From Candidatus Methanoperedens sp. (GTDB lineage Archaea > Halobacteriota > Methanosarcinia > Methanosarcinales > Methanoperedenaceae), in the NCBI GenBank assembly GCA_027460525.1, contig JAPZAS010000004.1:49055-113054 (forward strand): a stretch of DNA of 64,000 nt, given 5' to 3'. Below the pieces are notes generated by a model. That model had not been told where the DNA came from, searched no databases, and saw only the letters and a list, made by a program, of their open reading frames with translations. This document shows positions 63,910-64,000 of the stretch, in pieces. A program made the position numbers and the translations under genes. Position 1 is the stretch's first letter. Each line of letters begins with the position of its first letter.

Positions 63910-63984
63910 GGGGCCGTAGGGTAGCTTGGTCCATCCTTCATGCTTGGGGTGCATGAGACCTGAGTTCAAATCTCAGCGGCCCCA
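63910..63984 (+). tRNA. tRNA-Pro (anticodon GGG)
   Basis: Acceptor GGGGCCG pairs with CGGCCCC. The anticodon stem CATGC/GCATG closes loop TTGGGGT with anticodon GGG (codons CCC/CCU). T arm CTGAG-TTCAAAT-CTCAG. The discriminator is A, and CCA is not encoded. The 107-base stretch before it holds no gene; an AT-rich AATAAAATAC at about 63847-63857 could be part of the promoter. Confidence 0.95.
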
Positions 63985-64000
63985 TGTAACTATATTGCTA

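Overview
The window is a stretch of an archaeal chromosome. The information-processing genes are archaeal (aRF1, Cdc48/VAT, Hel308, GINS and PriS, aIF2-alpha, S27e, L44e, Nop10). The metabolic genes point to a methane-metabolising euryarchaeon of the Methanosarcinales type: acetyl-CoA decarbonylase/synthase delta and gamma subunits, beta-RFAP synthase of methanopterin synthesis, methanogenesis marker protein 11, chromosomal protein MC1, CobZ-type cobamide synthesis and a complete DNA gyrase. The load of dispersed short repeats and accessory genes would suit an ANME-2d/Methanoperedens-like genome, but that is an inference and the sequence alone does not fix the genus.

Layout. 0-2.7 kb: two glycosyltransferases and a flavin oxidoreductase (surface glycan), minus strand, the first cut by the window edge. 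2.9-6.7 kb: cdhD-cdhE, then ftsZ behind a promoter with a duplicated 13-base motif. 6.8-15.2 kb: minus-strand housekeeping genes (aRF1, mptG, hisG, Hsp20, Cdc48, a TPP enzyme paired with methanogenesis marker 11). 15.2-17.1 kb: an exported Lon-type protease with a sorting-signal-like C-terminus. 17.1-26.4 kb: the cobamide nucleotide-loop cluster cobD-cbiB-(insert)-cobZ-cobS-cobY. It is interrupted by an island holding a GxxExxY nuclease-like gene and a type IIG restriction-methylation gene, bordered by copies of a dispersed repeat. 26.5-32.3 kb: MC1, a 35-codon membrane ORF, tRNA-Arg, a polyprenol-kinase-like membrane protein, a divergent cis-prenyltransferase homologue facing a canonical one, and Hel308. 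32.4-40.2 kb: uracil-DNA glycosylase, lipoprotein, amino acid permease, flavin oxidoreductase, DUF169, a Bro-N/DinD-like gene and the archaeal early aromatic pathway pair. 40.3-48.9 kb: an accessory stretch with membrane proteins, a PQQ-type sugar dehydrogenase, a MidA-like methyltransferase, a desulforedoxin-like protein, nth plus LigD phosphoesterase, a frameshifted aldolase, a deaminase, vapBC, an orphan CopG antitoxin and a frameshifted FRG gene. 48.9-54.8 kb: gyrB and gyrA separated by one unknown gene and two nucleotidyltransferases. 55-64 kb: thrC, ABC-2 permease, iron-sulfur flavoprotein, MscL, the conserved PAC2-nop10-aIF2alpha-S27e-L44e-gins-priS block, ogg, a possible toxin-antitoxin pair and tRNA-Pro.

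Main theme of the hunt: two short repeat families mark the borders of accessory genes. One is built on a 10-base unit (CGCAGATGAA-like). It borders the insert in the cobamide cluster and lies inside the gyrB-gyrA insert. It supplies the stop codon of cbiB and the start codon of the midA-like gene, and a diverged copy encodes the N-terminus of the GxxExxY protein. The other is GC-rich and palindromic and brackets vapBC with 29-base identical direct copies. Other notable points are a probable ACG start codon, a uracil-DNA glycosylase with a His at a cluster-cysteine position, and a catalytically degenerate cis-prenyltransferase partner.
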